64,000 nucleotides of DNA, taken from contig CAWBCM010000006.1 in the NCBI GenBank assembly GCA_963787285.1, positions 155,064 through 219,063 of the forward strand. The letters run 5' to 3'. Made by a program: the position numbers and the translations under genes. The notes under the pieces are model-generated. The model was given only the letters and a program-made list of their open reading frames with translations, searched no databases and was not told the DNA's origin. This DNA is from JAHEJN01 sp963787285 (GTDB taxonomy: Bacteria > Actinomycetota > Acidimicrobiia > Acidimicrobiales > JAHEJN01). Below are positions 27,530-36,991 of this stretch, piece after piece (within the stretch, counting starts at the first letter, position 1; every line of letters begins with the position of its first letter).

Positions 27530-28741
27530 TCAGCTCAAGCGTTCGATGATCATGGCCATGCCCTGCCCGCCACCGACACACATCGTCTCGAGTCCGAACT
27601 GCTTGTCGGCATCGTCGAGGCCGTTGATCAGCGTGGCCATGATTCGTGCGCCGGTCATGCCGAAGGGGTGACCGAGGGCGATGGAACCACCGTTGAGGTT
27701 CAACTGGCCGTCGATGTCGATGCCGAGCTCGTCGGCGGACGCCAACACCTGCACCGCGAACGCCTCGTTGATCTCGACGAGGTCCATGTCGCCGATGCTC
27801 ATCCCCGCGGTGGCCAGAACCTTCTGGACCGCAGGCACCGGTCCGAGACCCATGATCTCGGGATTCAGACCGGCCACCGATGAGGCGACGATGCGAGCCA
27901 GCGGGGTGAGGCCGAGCTCCTTGGCCCGGGTGTCGCTCATCACGACCACCGCTGCTGCTCCGTCGTTGAGTGGGCACGCATTGCCGGCGGTGACGGTGCC
28001 GTCGGGCCGGAACACCGGATTGAGCTGGGACACCTTCTCGAGCGTGGTGCCAGGACGGATGCCGTCGTCTTTGGACACCACGGTGCCGTCGGGGAGGGTG
28101 TAGGGCGTGATCTCGCGCTCGAAGAACCCGCGGTTCATGGCCGCCTCGGCGCGGTTCTGTGAGCGCACACCGAACTCGTCCTGGCGCTCACGGCTCACGT
28201 GCTTGAGCTGGGCCACGTTCTCGGCAGTCTGGCCCATGGCGATGTAGATGTCGGGGAACTGGCCCGCCAGCGGGGTCCATTCGGCTGCTCCGCCCTCGGT
28301 GCGCTCGGCGGTGCGGGCCTCGGCGGCCGAGAAGCCGTCGTTGTGCGGTCCGGTGTCGGACGCGCCGTGCACGTAACGGCTCACCGTCTCGACCCCGCCG
28401 GCCACGAAGCAGTCGCCCTCACCGGCCTTGATGGCGTGAGCGGCCATACGGATCGTCTGCAACGACGACGAGCAGTACCGATTGACGGTGACGCCCGGAG
28501 CGTTGTCGAGCCCGGCGAGGAGGGCGGCCACGCGGCCGACGTTGTACCCCGCTTCGCCTGCGGGCTGGCCGCAGCCCCAGATGACGTCCTCGATCGCCGC
28601 CTTGTCGAGACCGGGAACCTTGCCGATGGCATCCTCGATGATGAAAGCCGACATGTCGTCGGGTCGAGCATCGACGAGCGAACCCTTCACCGCCCGGCCG
28701 ATCGGCGTGCGTGATGCGGAAACGATGACGGCCTCGGCCAT
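27530..28741 (-). CDS. acetyl-CoA acetyltransferase (thiolase)
   Basis: 403 residues with all thiolase landmarks: the acyl-accepting cysteine in VNRYCSSSLQ, EINEAFAVQVL, the His of GGSIALGHPFG and the second catalytic Cys in MCVGGGQGMA. It condenses or cleaves acyl-CoA in fatty-acid metabolism. The central DIYIAMGQTAENVA and a loop rich in charged residues resemble the FadA/degradative type found widely in Actinobacteria. It lies downstream of a small acidic ORF on the same strand. Confidence 0.93.
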   Translation of the reverse strand: MAEAVIVSASRTPIGRAVKGSLVDARPDDMSAFIIEDAIGKVPGLDKAAIEDVIWGCGQPAGEAGYNVGRVAALLAGLDNAPGVTVNRYCSSSLQTIRMAAHAIKAGEGDCFVAGGVETVSRYVHGASDTGPHNDGFSAAEARTAERTEGGAAEWTPLAGQFPDIYIAMGQTAENVAQLKHVSRERQDEFGVRSQNRAEAAMNRGFFEREITPYTLPDGTVVSKDDGIRPGTTLEKVSQLNPVFRPDGTVTAGNACPLNDGAAAVVVMSDTRAKELGLTPLARIVASSVAGLNPEIMGLGPVPAVQKVLATAGMSIGDMDLVEINEAFAVQVLASADELGIDIDGQLNLNGGSIALGHPFGMTGARIMATLINGLDDADKQFGLETMCVGGGQGMAMIIERLS

Positions 28742-28819
28742 TGGTCTACTCCCAGGATGCGTTCGATTGCCCGGTAGCTTCGCCGTTCATCCCGCGCGAC
28801 ACAACCCAGCTGGGAAATC

Positions 28820-28978
28820 TCAGGCGACGTCCTCGAGCCAGCGGGGAACCGTCTCGAACAGCGCCGCATATTGCCGGCTCCGCTCCGACTCGATGGCTGC
28901 TGCCAGCTCGGCGTCGTCGAAGTCGTCGTCGTTCTCGGGAAGGAAGTCGCTCTCCGGTCGCATCCACTCCATGGTCAT
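28820..28978 (-). CDS. small acidic protein
   Basis: A 52-codon ORF from the ATG at 28978 to the TGA at 28820-28822. It begins MTMEWMRPESDFLPEN, continues with a run of aspartates and ends FETVPRWLEDVA. It is strongly acidic with an amphipathic helix (AELAAAIESERSRQYAALF). No family is recognised. It lies 78 bp upstream of the thiolase gene on the same strand and may be a regulator or a structural partner. Codon use matches its neighbours. Confidence 0.45.
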   Translation of the reverse strand: MTMEWMRPESDFLPENDDDFDDAELAAAIESERSRQYAALFETVPRWLEDVA

Positions 28979-29108
28979 CACTCCGCTTGCACTCGAGAAC
29001 CGCCACAGGGCCCTGCGACCCCCTACTCCAGGTTCGAGTCAAGCACATGTTGGTGACCGCTCAGTGACGTCCGGTTGAAGATCGTGTTGCATTCGTTGCC
29101 GCACACGC

Positions 29109-30233
29109 TCAACGGGGGCGACCGACATGGATCAGGACCGAAGCCGTCTCGTCGGCGGCCCGGTCCCAGGAGAACCGGGCCACGTTCTGCGCACCCAGAT
29201 CGGTCAACTCGGCCCGCCGGGCCGGGTCGTCGAGGAGCTCGGTCATGGCCGCGCCGAGCTCGGAGGGGGAGTCGTGGGCGAAGTAGAGAGCGCCGTCGCC
29301 GGCGACCTCGGGCAGTGAACCGCCTCGCGACGAGATCACCGGCACGCCGAGCGCCTGGGCTTCGAGCACCGGCAGGCCGAAGCCCTCGTAGATCGACGGG
29401 TTGATGGTGGCGACCGCGCCGCGGTAGAGCGAGGCGAGCTCGGCGGGCGGCACCTCACCCAAGGCCTCCACGACGTCGCGGGCTCCCGGACGCTCGAGTG
29501 CCTCGGCCAGAAGTCCGTGAGGGTCCGCGCCGACCACTCGGACGCGAAAGTGGCGTTCGGCCTCGTGCAGCGCAATGGCCGCACGGACCACCGTGTCGAC
29601 GTTCTTGTTCCGTGTCACGGACGCGACCATGAGGAAGTAGGGCTCCTCGGCTCTGAGCGGTGGGGCGTCGAGCGCCACGAGGTCACTGCGTGCGGCCAGA
29701 TGGACCACCGTGGTCTTGTCGACCGACGACGGGATCTCGCGAGCCAGATCCACCGCGGTGGTCGCCGACACGGCGAGCACCGCCGCACAGTGCCGCACCG
29801 ACCAGGGAACACCGAGGCTGTAGTACTGGCGGCGCAGGAACGGGAGCGCCGCCGGCACCCGGATGTAGTGCAGGTCGTGCACCGTGACCACCCGAGCCCC
29901 CCGCATGAAACGCGGGGCGACGAAACCGGGACTCCACACCACGTCGAGGTGGCGCCCACGGGCCCGCAGCGGCAACATCAGGTGCTCCCATGCCACTCGT
30001 CGCACCGTGCTGTCGAAGGACGGACACCGCACCAGTTCGACCGACGATTCGTCGATCGCCGGATCGAGATACCCGTCCTGGCTGAACACCACGAATCGGA
30101 GATCGGGTCGGTGCTGCAGTCGTTCGAGCAGCGACCACACGTAGGTCGCGGTGCCTCCCATCCGTCCTGGCGGCAGGAACAACAGGTTGAGCCCGACCCG
30201 CAGGGGCCGCACCACCTCCGCCGGCCCGATCAC
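29109..30233 (-). CDS. GT4-family glycosyltransferase
   Basis: 374 residues with GT-B architecture. The N-terminal lobe has LPPGRMGGTATYVWSLL. The C-terminal lobe has the nucleotide-sugar site YFLMVASVTRNKNVDTVV and the signature NPSIYEGFGLPVLEA. It belongs to the family of retaining mannosyl/glucosyl transferases that build capsules or glycolipids. The GTG at 30233 is the likely start. It lies 3 bp downstream of the P-type ATPase stop. Donor and acceptor are unknown. Confidence 0.88.
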   Translation of the reverse strand: MIGPAEVVRPLRVGLNLLFLPPGRMGGTATYVWSLLERLQHRPDLRFVVFSQDGYLDPAIDESSVELVRCPSFDSTVRRVAWEHLMLPLRARGRHLDVVWSPGFVAPRFMRGARVVTVHDLHYIRVPAALPFLRRQYYSLGVPWSVRHCAAVLAVSATTAVDLAREIPSSVDKTTVVHLAARSDLVALDAPPLRAEEPYFLMVASVTRNKNVDTVVRAAIALHEAERHFRVRVVGADPHGLLAEALERPGARDVVEALGEVPPAELASLYRGAVATINPSIYEGFGLPVLEAQALGVPVISSRGGSLPEVAGDGALYFAHDSPSELGAAMTELLDDPARRAELTDLGAQNVARFSWDRAADETASVLIHVGRPR

Positions 30234-30236
30234 GTC

Positions 30237-32603
30237 TCAGGCTCCGCGAATGCGCTCGGCCGGGCCGATTCCCGGGATGATTCTGGGGAGTGCGGCGATG
30301 GCGGCACCGGCCACGATGATGGCGATGAGCGTGGGCGTCCAGTGTTCGGCATCGGGGGTGTTCAGCTCGAAGTACTCCCGCGGCCACGACCACAGCAACA
30401 CGATCGCGTAGAGGCTGGTCATCGCGGCGACCAGTCCGATCTTCCACGGTCGCAGTGGTCGACTGACCACCAGAAGCACCGCGAGGCCGATGCCCAGGAG
30501 CGTGATGGTGGCCACCGTGCGGGCCTCGCTGAGCTCCGAATCGGTCGCACGGGGAACAGCCAGATACGCCAACCACGTCGCAACCGCGGCGATGACGCCC
30601 GCCGGCAGCGAGAACCGCAGCACTCGGGTGATGAATCCGGGTCGCACCAGGTTCACGTTCGGTGCCAACGCGAGGAACAGTCCGGGGAGGCCGATGCTGA
30701 AGGTGCCGATCAGGGTGAGATGTCGCGGCAGGAACGGGAACGGAATCTGCTGGATGCCGATGATCAGTGTGAGGAGCACCGCGTAGGCGGCCTTGGTGAC
30801 GAAGAGGTTGGCCACCCGCTCGACGTTGTTGATGACCTTGCGGCCTTCGGCCAGCACGCGCGGCAGCGTGGCGAAGGAGTTGTCGAGCAGGACGAGCTGG
30901 GCCACCGCCCGGCTGGCCTCGCTCCCGGATCCCATGGCGATGCCCATGTCGGCGTCCTTCAGCGCCAGCACGTCGTTGACGCCGTCGCCGGTCATGGCCA
31001 CGACGTGGCCGCGAGCCTGGAGTGCCTGCACCATGGCGCGTTTCTGATGAGGGGTGACCCGTCCGAACACGGTGTTGTCGGCCAGCGCGTCGGCCAGCCG
31101 GTCGGGGTCGTCGGGAAGCTCCCGGGCGTCATAGCCGCCTTCCGCGACGTTCTCCACGCCCGCTCGTCGGGCCACCGCGGCGACCGTCGCTGCGTTGTCG
31201 CCGGAGATCACCTTGATGTCGACCCCCTGTTCGCGGAAGAACCGGAGGATCTCCGGAGCGTCGGCGCGCACCGTGTCCTCGAGCATGATCAGGGCCACGG
31301 GATGGCGTCGAGGCGGCAGGTCGTCACCGGTGAGCGGCTGTTCGGTTCGGGTGAGCAACAGGACCCGACGACCGGCCTCCGATTCGATCGTCATCCGGTT
31401 CCGGGCCTCGGTGTCGGCGTCGTCGAGGAGGATCTCGGGCGCACCGAAGAAGAACAGACCCTGCTGGGCGAACTCGGTGGCCGCCCACTTGCGCTTCGAC
31501 GAGAAGGGCTCGGTGTGCACGACCTCCCAGTCGGGGCTGTCCCGGTAGTTGTCGACCACCGCTCGCAAGGTGGCGTTGGGATTGGGATCGGCGGCGCCGA
31601 TGGCGCCGAGGGCGGCGGCCACGAACTCGTCGTCGTGGTCGCCGAGGCTGACCACCTCACCGAGGGAGATGTGGCCGGTGGTGATCGTCCCGGTCTTGTC
31701 GAGGCAGAGCGTGTCGACTCGGGCCAACAGCTCCACGGTGGCGAGCTCCTTGGCGAGCGCCTTCTGTCGGGCGATGGCGATGATGCCGGCCATGAACGAC
31801 AAGCTCGTGAGCAGCACCAGGCCGTCGGGCACCATCGCCACCGCGGCGGCAACGGTGCCCTGGAGCGCATCCTGCCAGCGGGGTTCGGCGTCGAGCAGCG
31901 ACCACAACAACAACGCCGACGCCGGCGGGATCAACACGACCAGCCACCGGAGGACCAGGTTGATGCCGGTACGGAGCTCGGAATGGACGAGCGTGAACCG
32001 CTTTGCCTCCTCGGCGAGGGTGCTCGCGTACGACTCTGCGCCGATTCGAGTGGCCTGGTAGCGCCCCGAACCGGCCGCGACGAAGCTTCCCGAGAGCACT
32101 TCGGTGCCCGGACCCTTGGCCACGGCGTCGATCTCGCCGGTGAGCAGTGACTCGTCGAGCTCGAGGCCGACCGAGCTCAGGACCGTGCCGTCGACCACGA
32201 TCTGGTCGCCGGGAGCGACATCGAGCACCTCGTCGGCCACGACCCCGCTGATGCCGATCTCCGACACCGATCCGTTGCGCACGACCCTGGCTCGCGGTGC
32301 GCTCAGGAGTGCCAGTCGATCGAGCTCCCGCTTGGCCCGCAGCTCCTGGATGACGCCGATCACCGCATTGGACACCACCACGCCGACGAACAGACCGTCC
32401 TTCGGATAACCGGCCACGAGGATCAGGACGAACAGCGTGACCATGATCGCGTTGACCGGAGTGAGAAGGTTGGCCCGGACGATCTCGCCGATGGTGCGTA
32501 CGGGGGCGTCGGGCACCTGGTTCGTCCGACCGGCCCGAACTCGTTCGGCCACCGCCGCGTCGTCGAGCCCGAGCACCGGATCGATCGTGGTCAGCTCGGT
32601 CAT
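30237..32603 (-). CDS. P-type ATPase, CtpE-like
   Basis: 788 residues. The actuator loop has SLLTGEID. The phosphorylation site is CLDKTGTITTG. The nucleotide domain has an FSSKRKWAA-type segment, and the hinge is MTGDGVNDVLALKDAD. Membrane helix 4 carries MVPDGLVLL, and the C-terminal helices carry TFSIGLPGLFLALAPN. These features match the CtpE group of Mycobacterium, described as a Ca2+ importer and important for envelope integrity. Transport specificity is inferred by similarity to that group. The start (ATG 32603) overlaps the Nudix stop by 4 bp. Confidence 0.85.
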   Translation of the reverse strand: MTELTTIDPVLGLDDAAVAERVRAGRTNQVPDAPVRTIGEIVRANLLTPVNAIMVTLFVLILVAGYPKDGLFVGVVVSNAVIGVIQELRAKRELDRLALLSAPRARVVRNGSVSEIGISGVVADEVLDVAPGDQIVVDGTVLSSVGLELDESLLTGEIDAVAKGPGTEVLSGSFVAAGSGRYQATRIGAESYASTLAEEAKRFTLVHSELRTGINLVLRWLVVLIPPASALLLWSLLDAEPRWQDALQGTVAAAVAMVPDGLVLLTSLSFMAGIIAIARQKALAKELATVELLARVDTLCLDKTGTITTGHISLGEVVSLGDHDDEFVAAALGAIGAADPNPNATLRAVVDNYRDSPDWEVVHTEPFSSKRKWAATEFAQQGLFFFGAPEILLDDADTEARNRMTIESEAGRRVLLLTRTEQPLTGDDLPPRRHPVALIMLEDTVRADAPEILRFFREQGVDIKVISGDNAATVAAVARRAGVENVAEGGYDARELPDDPDRLADALADNTVFGRVTPHQKRAMVQALQARGHVVAMTGDGVNDVLALKDADMGIAMGSGSEASRAVAQLVLLDNSFATLPRVLAEGRKVINNVERVANLFVTKAAYAVLLTLIIGIQQIPFPFLPRHLTLIGTFSIGLPGLFLALAPNVNLVRPGFITRVLRFSLPAGVIAAVATWLAYLAVPRATDSELSEARTVATITLLGIGLAVLLVVSRPLRPWKIGLVAAMTSLYAIVLLWSWPREYFELNTPDAEHWTPTLIAIIVAGAAIAALPRIIPGIGPAERIRGA

Positions 32604-33328
32604 GGGTGCTCGACCAGCAGATTCCATCCGTCGGCGGACATCTCCACCCGGTGTCGTGGGCCCTCGGCCCGTAGATCGCCCTCGGGATAGGCCACATCGC
32701 CCTCCCACAGCAAGGCCGTGAAACCGTCTCCCCTGGCGAGAACGGTCCGGTATCGCATCGGTTCGTGGGTCGATGCGTGATCGACGAGCTGGATGACCGT
32801 TGCGAACTCGGCGAGGTCGTGCAGCGTCACGAAGGTGGGCGGAGCGAGCTCGATCTCCACCGCTGCATGCATCTCGAGGGCGCGACGTGGCGTGAGCCAG
32901 GCGTGATCGGTGATCTCCGCGTCGTCGACCGTCACCTCGCCGGCCACTCCCGGTGGAGCAGGAGCGACGAAGAACCAGGTGAGGAACCGACGCGCGGCCT
33001 CGACCGGTGGGGTCCAGTGCGAATAGGGCACCAGGGTGTCGGCGGTGAGGTCGATGTCGGCCTCTTCCTTGGCCTCGCGCACTGCCGCCGCACGACTGGC
33101 CATCAGCGTGGAGTCGTCGGGTACCTCCGTCGGCTGATCGGTCGGGTCGACCTTGCCGCCGGGAAAGACCCACATGCCGCCGAACGCGGTTGCGGAGGTG
33201 CGGCGGGTCATGAGCACGGCCGGGCCGTCGTCGGTGTCGCGGGCGACGATGACGGTGGCCGCGTCGGCGGGCGGGCGCGGGTCGCCGGGTCCGTCGCCGA
33301 GGCCGGCCAGTCGATCCGATCCGGTCAT
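32600..33328 (-). CDS. Nudix hydrolase
   Basis: 242 residues. The Nudix box is expanded: PGGKVDPTD is followed after about 18 residues by AAAVREAKEEADI, which supplies the catalytic RExxEE. The insertion places it near the NUDT19-type subgroup, which acts on CoA derivatives. This is tentative. The N-terminus is Pro-rich, and the C-terminal ~70 residues are a separate region that may recognise substrate. It is translationally coupled to the P-type ATPase. Confidence 0.8.
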   Translation of the reverse strand: MTGSDRLAGLGDGPGDPRPPADAATVIVARDTDDGPAVLMTRRTSATAFGGMWVFPGGKVDPTDQPTEVPDDSTLMASRAAAVREAKEEADIDLTADTLVPYSHWTPPVEAARRFLTWFFVAPAPPGVAGEVTVDDAEITDHAWLTPRRALEMHAAVEIELAPPTFVTLHDLAEFATVIQLVDHASTHEPMRYRTVLARGDGFTALLWEGDVAYPEGDLRAEGPRHRVEMSADGWNLLVEHP

Positions 33329-33384
33329 GGTCGACCGCGCAATGCCTTCTCCATCTTGTCGGCGAGGCTACCGCCATCCGCCGG

Positions 33385-33858
33385 TCACCGACGGCGGCTG
33401 GAGATCACCCCCGTGTCGAAGCCGCCGAGGTGGAGACCGCCGTGAAATCGAGCGTGCTCGATCTTGAGGCAGCGATCGGTGACGACGGCGAGGGACGCGT
33501 CGAGGGCGATCGACACGGCCTCGTCGGAGTGCAGACCCAGCTGGGCCCAGAACACCGACGCGCCGACGGCGACGGCTTCGCGGGCGACGTCGGGCAGGTC
33601 GTCATTGCGTCGGAACACGTCGACGATGTCCGGCACGACCGGGAGCTCGTCGAGCGATGGGTAGACGGGCCGACCGAGTATCTCCGATTCCTGCGGATTC
33701 ACCAGGTAGACGTCGAAGTCGGTCGACGAGCTCAGGAGGTAGGTCGCGACGAAATGCGAGGGCCGGGCCGGGTTGGACGACGCACCCACCACCGCCACGC
33801 TGTGACTGTGTTCGAGGATCGCCAATCGCTCGGACACCGAGGGCGGCGTCCAGCTCAT
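33385..33858 (-). CDS. CoA-binding domain protein (YccU-like)
   Basis: 157 residues with a Rossmann CoA-binding fold: SVAVVGASSNPARPSHFVATYL near the N-terminus, then VYLVNPQESEILGRPVYPSL, SVFWAQLGLHSDEA and VVTDRCLKIEHAR. The ATG at 33858 overlaps the stop of metY (ATGA), which sets the start. The coupling suggests it acts with sulfur amino-acid metabolism, but its molecular role is unknown in the family. Confidence 0.85.
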   Translation of the reverse strand: MSWTPPSVSERLAILEHSHSVAVVGASSNPARPSHFVATYLLSSSTDFDVYLVNPQESEILGRPVYPSLDELPVVPDIVDVFRRNDDLPDVAREAVAVGASVFWAQLGLHSDEAVSIALDASLAVVTDRCLKIEHARFHGGLHLGGFDTGVISSRRR

Positions 33859-35141
33859 ACGGTGGCGCATGCCAGGGCGCGATCGAGATCGAAGATGATG
33901 TCGTCGACGTCCTCGAGACCGATCGAGAGCCGGATCATGTCTGCGGTGACGCCGGTGGCGGCCAGGTCGGCGTCGCTCAACTGCTGGTGGGTCGTCGATG
34001 CCGGGTGGATCACGAGGGTACGGGCGTCACCGACGTTGGCGAGGTGGCTCACCAGCTCGAGTGCTTCGATGAACCGGGCGCCTGCCGCCCGTCCCCCCTT
34101 GATCCCGAAGGTGAAGATGGCACCGGCTCCCTTCGGCAGATAGCGCTCGACCAGACGCCGTTGCGGGGAGCCGGGCAGACCTGGATGGGCACACCAGGTA
34201 ACTGTGGGCTGGTCGACGAGCCACGACGCGACGGCGTTCGCGTTGGTCACGTGTTCATCCATGCGTTGCGGCAGTGTCTCGATGCCCTGGAGCAACAGGA
34301 ACGCGTTGAACGGTGAGAGGGAGGCGCCGACGTCGCGCAGTTGCTCGGCTCGCACCTTCGAACAGAACGCGTACTCGCCGAAGTTGTCCCACCACCGCAA
34401 GCCGTTGTAGCTCGGCACCGGCTCGGTGAAGGTCGGGAATCGGCCACTCGACCAGTCGAATCGGCCGGACTCGGCGATCACGCCGCCGATGCTGGTGCCG
34501 TGGCCGCCGATGAACTTGGTCGCCGACTGGACCACGACGTCGGCGCCGTGCTCCATGGGTCGGCAGAGATACGGCGTGGCAAAGGTGTTGTCGACCACGA
34601 GCGGTATGTCGGCCTCGTGGGCGATTGATGCCAACGCCTCGAAGTCGGCGACGATGCCCGTGGGGTTGCCGATGGTCTCGGTGAACACGACCTTCGTGTT
34701 CGGCCGGATCGCGGCCGCGAACGCCGCCGGGTCGTCGCCTGCGACGAAGCTCGTGTCGATTCCGAGGCGCCGGAGCGTGACGTCGAGTTGGGTGTGGGTG
34801 CCGCCGTAGACGCTCCCGCTGGCCACGATGTGGTCCCCTGCACCGGCGAGGGTGGTGAACGTGAGGAACTCGGCGGCCTGCCCGCTACTCGTGGCGACCG
34901 CACCGATCGCGCCCTCGAGACTCGCCATCCGCTCCTCGAACGCGGCGGTGGTGGGGTTCGATATCCGCGTGTAGATGGAGCCGAACTTCTGGAGGGCGAA
35001 CAGATCGGCGGCGTCGGCGGTGTCCTCGAACACGAAGCTCGTGGTCTGGAAGATCGGCACCGCCCGGGCTCCCGTGTGGGGATCGGGCCGGCCACCGGCG
35101 TGCAGGGCTCGGGTGCGGAAGCCCCATGGTCGGTCGGTCAC
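33855..35141 (-). CDS. metY: O-acetylhomoserine sulfhydrylase
   Basis: 428 residues of the Cys/Met-metabolism PLP family. The PLP lysine lies in QSATKFIGGHGTSIGG. Substrate and cofactor segments include SGQAAEFLTF and NPTTAAFEERMASLEGA. The family-specific C-terminus ends LIHPASTTHQQLSD and RLSIGLEDVDDII. It makes homocysteine from O-acetylhomoserine and sulfide. It starts at the GTG at 35141. No riboswitch is evident in the 60-bp gap to the divergent gene. Confidence 0.93.
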   Translation of the reverse strand: MTDRPWGFRTRALHAGGRPDPHTGARAVPIFQTTSFVFEDTADAADLFALQKFGSIYTRISNPTTAAFEERMASLEGAIGAVATSSGQAAEFLTFTTLAGAGDHIVASGSVYGGTHTQLDVTLRRLGIDTSFVAGDDPAAFAAAIRPNTKVVFTETIGNPTGIVADFEALASIAHEADIPLVVDNTFATPYLCRPMEHGADVVVQSATKFIGGHGTSIGGVIAESGRFDWSSGRFPTFTEPVPSYNGLRWWDNFGEYAFCSKVRAEQLRDVGASLSPFNAFLLLQGIETLPQRMDEHVTNANAVASWLVDQPTVTWCAHPGLPGSPQRRLVERYLPKGAGAIFTFGIKGGRAAGARFIEALELVSHLANVGDARTLVIHPASTTHQQLSDADLAATGVTADMIRLSIGLEDVDDIIFDLDRALACATV

Positions 35142-35201
35142 GGCCCGACCTTAGGTGACCGCAACCGATCGGCGATACGTCGGTCGGTAGAGTCGTCGTC
35201 G

Positions 35202-35684
35202 ATGGGAATCGACTACTTTCCCCTGCCGTTTCGCCGCGACGAGCCCGAGCGTGTCGTCGACCACATGCGGGAGATGCTGCGTCTGGCCGACGGCCGACGA
35301 TGGATCAACATCCGTCCCGACCTCGACGCCGGGGTGATGGCCGCGCTCGACCGGCGGCCGTCGGTGTTCTCCGGTCGCGGTCCCCGTATCCCGACCGCCA
35401 CGTGGGTGCCGGCTTCGCTGAGCCGCAGAGGCGAGCGCTCGCCCGTCCGTGCGGGCATCACCCATTCCCAGCGCCACGACGCCAAGGCGAAGCTGAGCCA
35501 GTCCGACGTGGTGGTGCCCGACGGATGGCGGGTCGAACAGGACCACCCCAAGCGCGGCCTCACCTTCCTGGTGCCCGAGGGCGATGATCCGTTGATCGCG
35601 GTCCGTTTCCTCGTGGCTGCCTCCGATGCGCTCAGCGGCGTGATCGTCGACGACGAGTGGGTGGCGATCATCGCCGTCCGCTGA
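35202..35684 (+). CDS. conserved hypothetical protein
   Basis: 160 residues from the ATG at 35202, divergent from metY. A central segment rich in tryptophan and arginine and a C-terminal beta-rich part (DPLIAVRFLVAASDALSGVIV) are visible, with no recognisable catalytic motif. It reads as a soluble protein without signal or membrane helices. It is probably actinobacterium-specific and of unknown function. It is convergent with the next gene. Confidence 0.6.
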   Translation: MGIDYFPLPFRRDEPERVVDHMREMLRLADGRRWINIRPDLDAGVMAALDRRPSVFSGRGPRIPTATWVPASLSRRGERSPVRAGITHSQRHDAKAKLSQSDVVVPDGWRVEQDHPKRGLTFLVPEGDDPLIAVRFLVAASDALSGVIVDDEWVAIIAVR

Positions 35685-35698
35685 ACCGATGCGGGTGC

Positions 35699-36163
35699 TC
35701 AGGAGTGCAGGATCTGCACCGTCACGACCAGATCCGTGAAGTCGACCGGGCCGATCCCGTCGCTGCACTGCAGGGTGTAGCGGTCACGGTCGGAGTGGAT
35801 CACCATCCCGGCGTTTCCGATCCAGGCGTGTTCCAGACCACCGAATCTCCAGGAGTTCCAGATGTCGAGGGACGTGGGTTCGGAGGCGTCGACACGAGCC
35901 CGCGCCTTGCGCGGCGCGGTCGTGGTCCACAGGGCGACTTCGGCCGCGGTGGTCGACGACACGATGAGCTCTCCGGTGTGTGTCGCCAACCGAAGCGCCT
36001 GTGGACGTTGCCGATTCGCCGTGAGTCGGGCGATCTCGAGCACGTCGCCGGGCTGAACGGTGAGTGTGAGCAATTGGCGCACGTCCTGACCGTCGACGTC
36101 GATCACCTCGCTGCCCGACTCGGCGAAGCGGGTGGCGAGGTCGCCGTCGGAGGGTTCGCTCAT
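35699..36163 (-). CDS. hypothetical protein
   Basis: 154 residues, soluble, with alternating beta-type hydrophobic patterns (DVLEIARLTANRQRPQAL, EVALWTTTAPRKARARV) and an acidic N-terminus. The start at 36163 overlaps the stop of the membrane protein gene by 4 bp, so the two are translated together. No family is recognised. Confidence 0.6.
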   Translation of the reverse strand: MSEPSDGDLATRFAESGSEVIDVDGQDVRQLLTLTVQPGDVLEIARLTANRQRPQALRLATHTGELIVSSTTAAEVALWTTTAPRKARARVDASEPTSLDIWNSWRFGGLEHAWIGNAGMVIHSDRDRYTLQCSDGIGPVDFTDLVVTVQILHS

Positions 36164-36909
36164 GAGACGGCGTAGGGGTCGACGGCCTGGTCGTTCCATG
36201 TCGGCGACGGGGCCCGGCCCGATGCGCTGCGGTAGTCGGTCACCGGCAAGGCCATCGTCTCCATGGCACCGGTGCGCGCGTTTCTCCGTGCCGGTGGCTG
36301 CCCGGCGGCCAGTCGTTCGGCGTTCAGTGTCCCGAAGGCGACGACGTGATCGCTCATGCCCACGTTCTTCCAGAAACGACGGCGGATCACCTCCGGTGAC
36401 GGTTCGTTGCCGCCTCGGGTGCGGTTGAACACGTACTGACCGGGACGCCAGCCGGTGCTCCGTCGCGGCAGATCGGGGGGATCGGCCGGTTCGGGTGCGT
36501 CGTCGGCTTCGGAATCGTCCGGGACCGATTGCCCGTCGTTGGCCGCCAGATCGTCCGCGGCGACCCGGTCGAGGGCGGAGACGTCGGGCATCTCCGCGAA
36601 CAGCGGCGGGGTGGTTTTCGTGGCGCCGGTGACCTCGGGAATCACCAGCACCGCATCGGTCCACTCGGTCGAGCCGTCGGCGTACTCGATGGGTTCGTCG
36701 TCGGGCGGATTCTCGGGAACGCGGAAGGTGTCGTCGGACCACTGGGTGAGGCTCGGGTCGGGGGGCGGTGCGAGCTCCTCGGGATACCGGTAGATCTTGG
36801 GAATGAACCGCCGGTGGATCGGCTTTCCCACCCAGTCGACAGCGATCGCAACCAGCGCGAGCGCCAGCATCGCCAGCGCGAACAGCACGATCATCTCGGA
36901 GTTGGTCAT
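36160..36909 (-). CDS. membrane-anchored protein with acidic linker
   Basis: 249 residues. One N-terminal membrane helix (MIVLFALAMLALALVAIAVDW) is followed by a basic stretch, a long acidic, Pro-rich disordered region (about 50-165), and a C-terminal basic segment (SPEVIRRRFWKNVG). It is likely inserted with the C-terminus in the cytoplasm. No family is recognised. It is the first gene of a two-gene unit. Confidence 0.6.
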   Translation of the reverse strand: MTNSEMIVLFALAMLALALVAIAVDWVGKPIHRRFIPKIYRYPEELAPPPDPSLTQWSDDTFRVPENPPDDEPIEYADGSTEWTDAVLVIPEVTGATKTTPPLFAEMPDVSALDRVAADDLAANDGQSVPDDSEADDAPEPADPPDLPRRSTGWRPGQYVFNRTRGGNEPSPEVIRRRFWKNVGMSDHVVAFGTLNAERLAAGQPPARRNARTGAMETMALPVTDYRSASGRAPSPTWNDQAVDPYAVS

Positions 36910-36991
36910 GGCATCATCGGGGGAGGCGGGGTGCGGCGGGATGGCCGGCAGCAGACAAGTGTAGAACTCACGAGAGCGACGCCGGTGCCCG

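Noticed and set aside
29517..32150. 877-codon frame opposite the glycosyltransferase and P-type ATPase
   Set aside because: Antisense shadow with low-complexity composition rich in H, R, G and E, while the other strand has complete conserved domains.
35142..35201. SAM-type riboswitch ahead of metY
   Set aside because: The intergenic gap is only 60 bp and no characteristic helices were seen.
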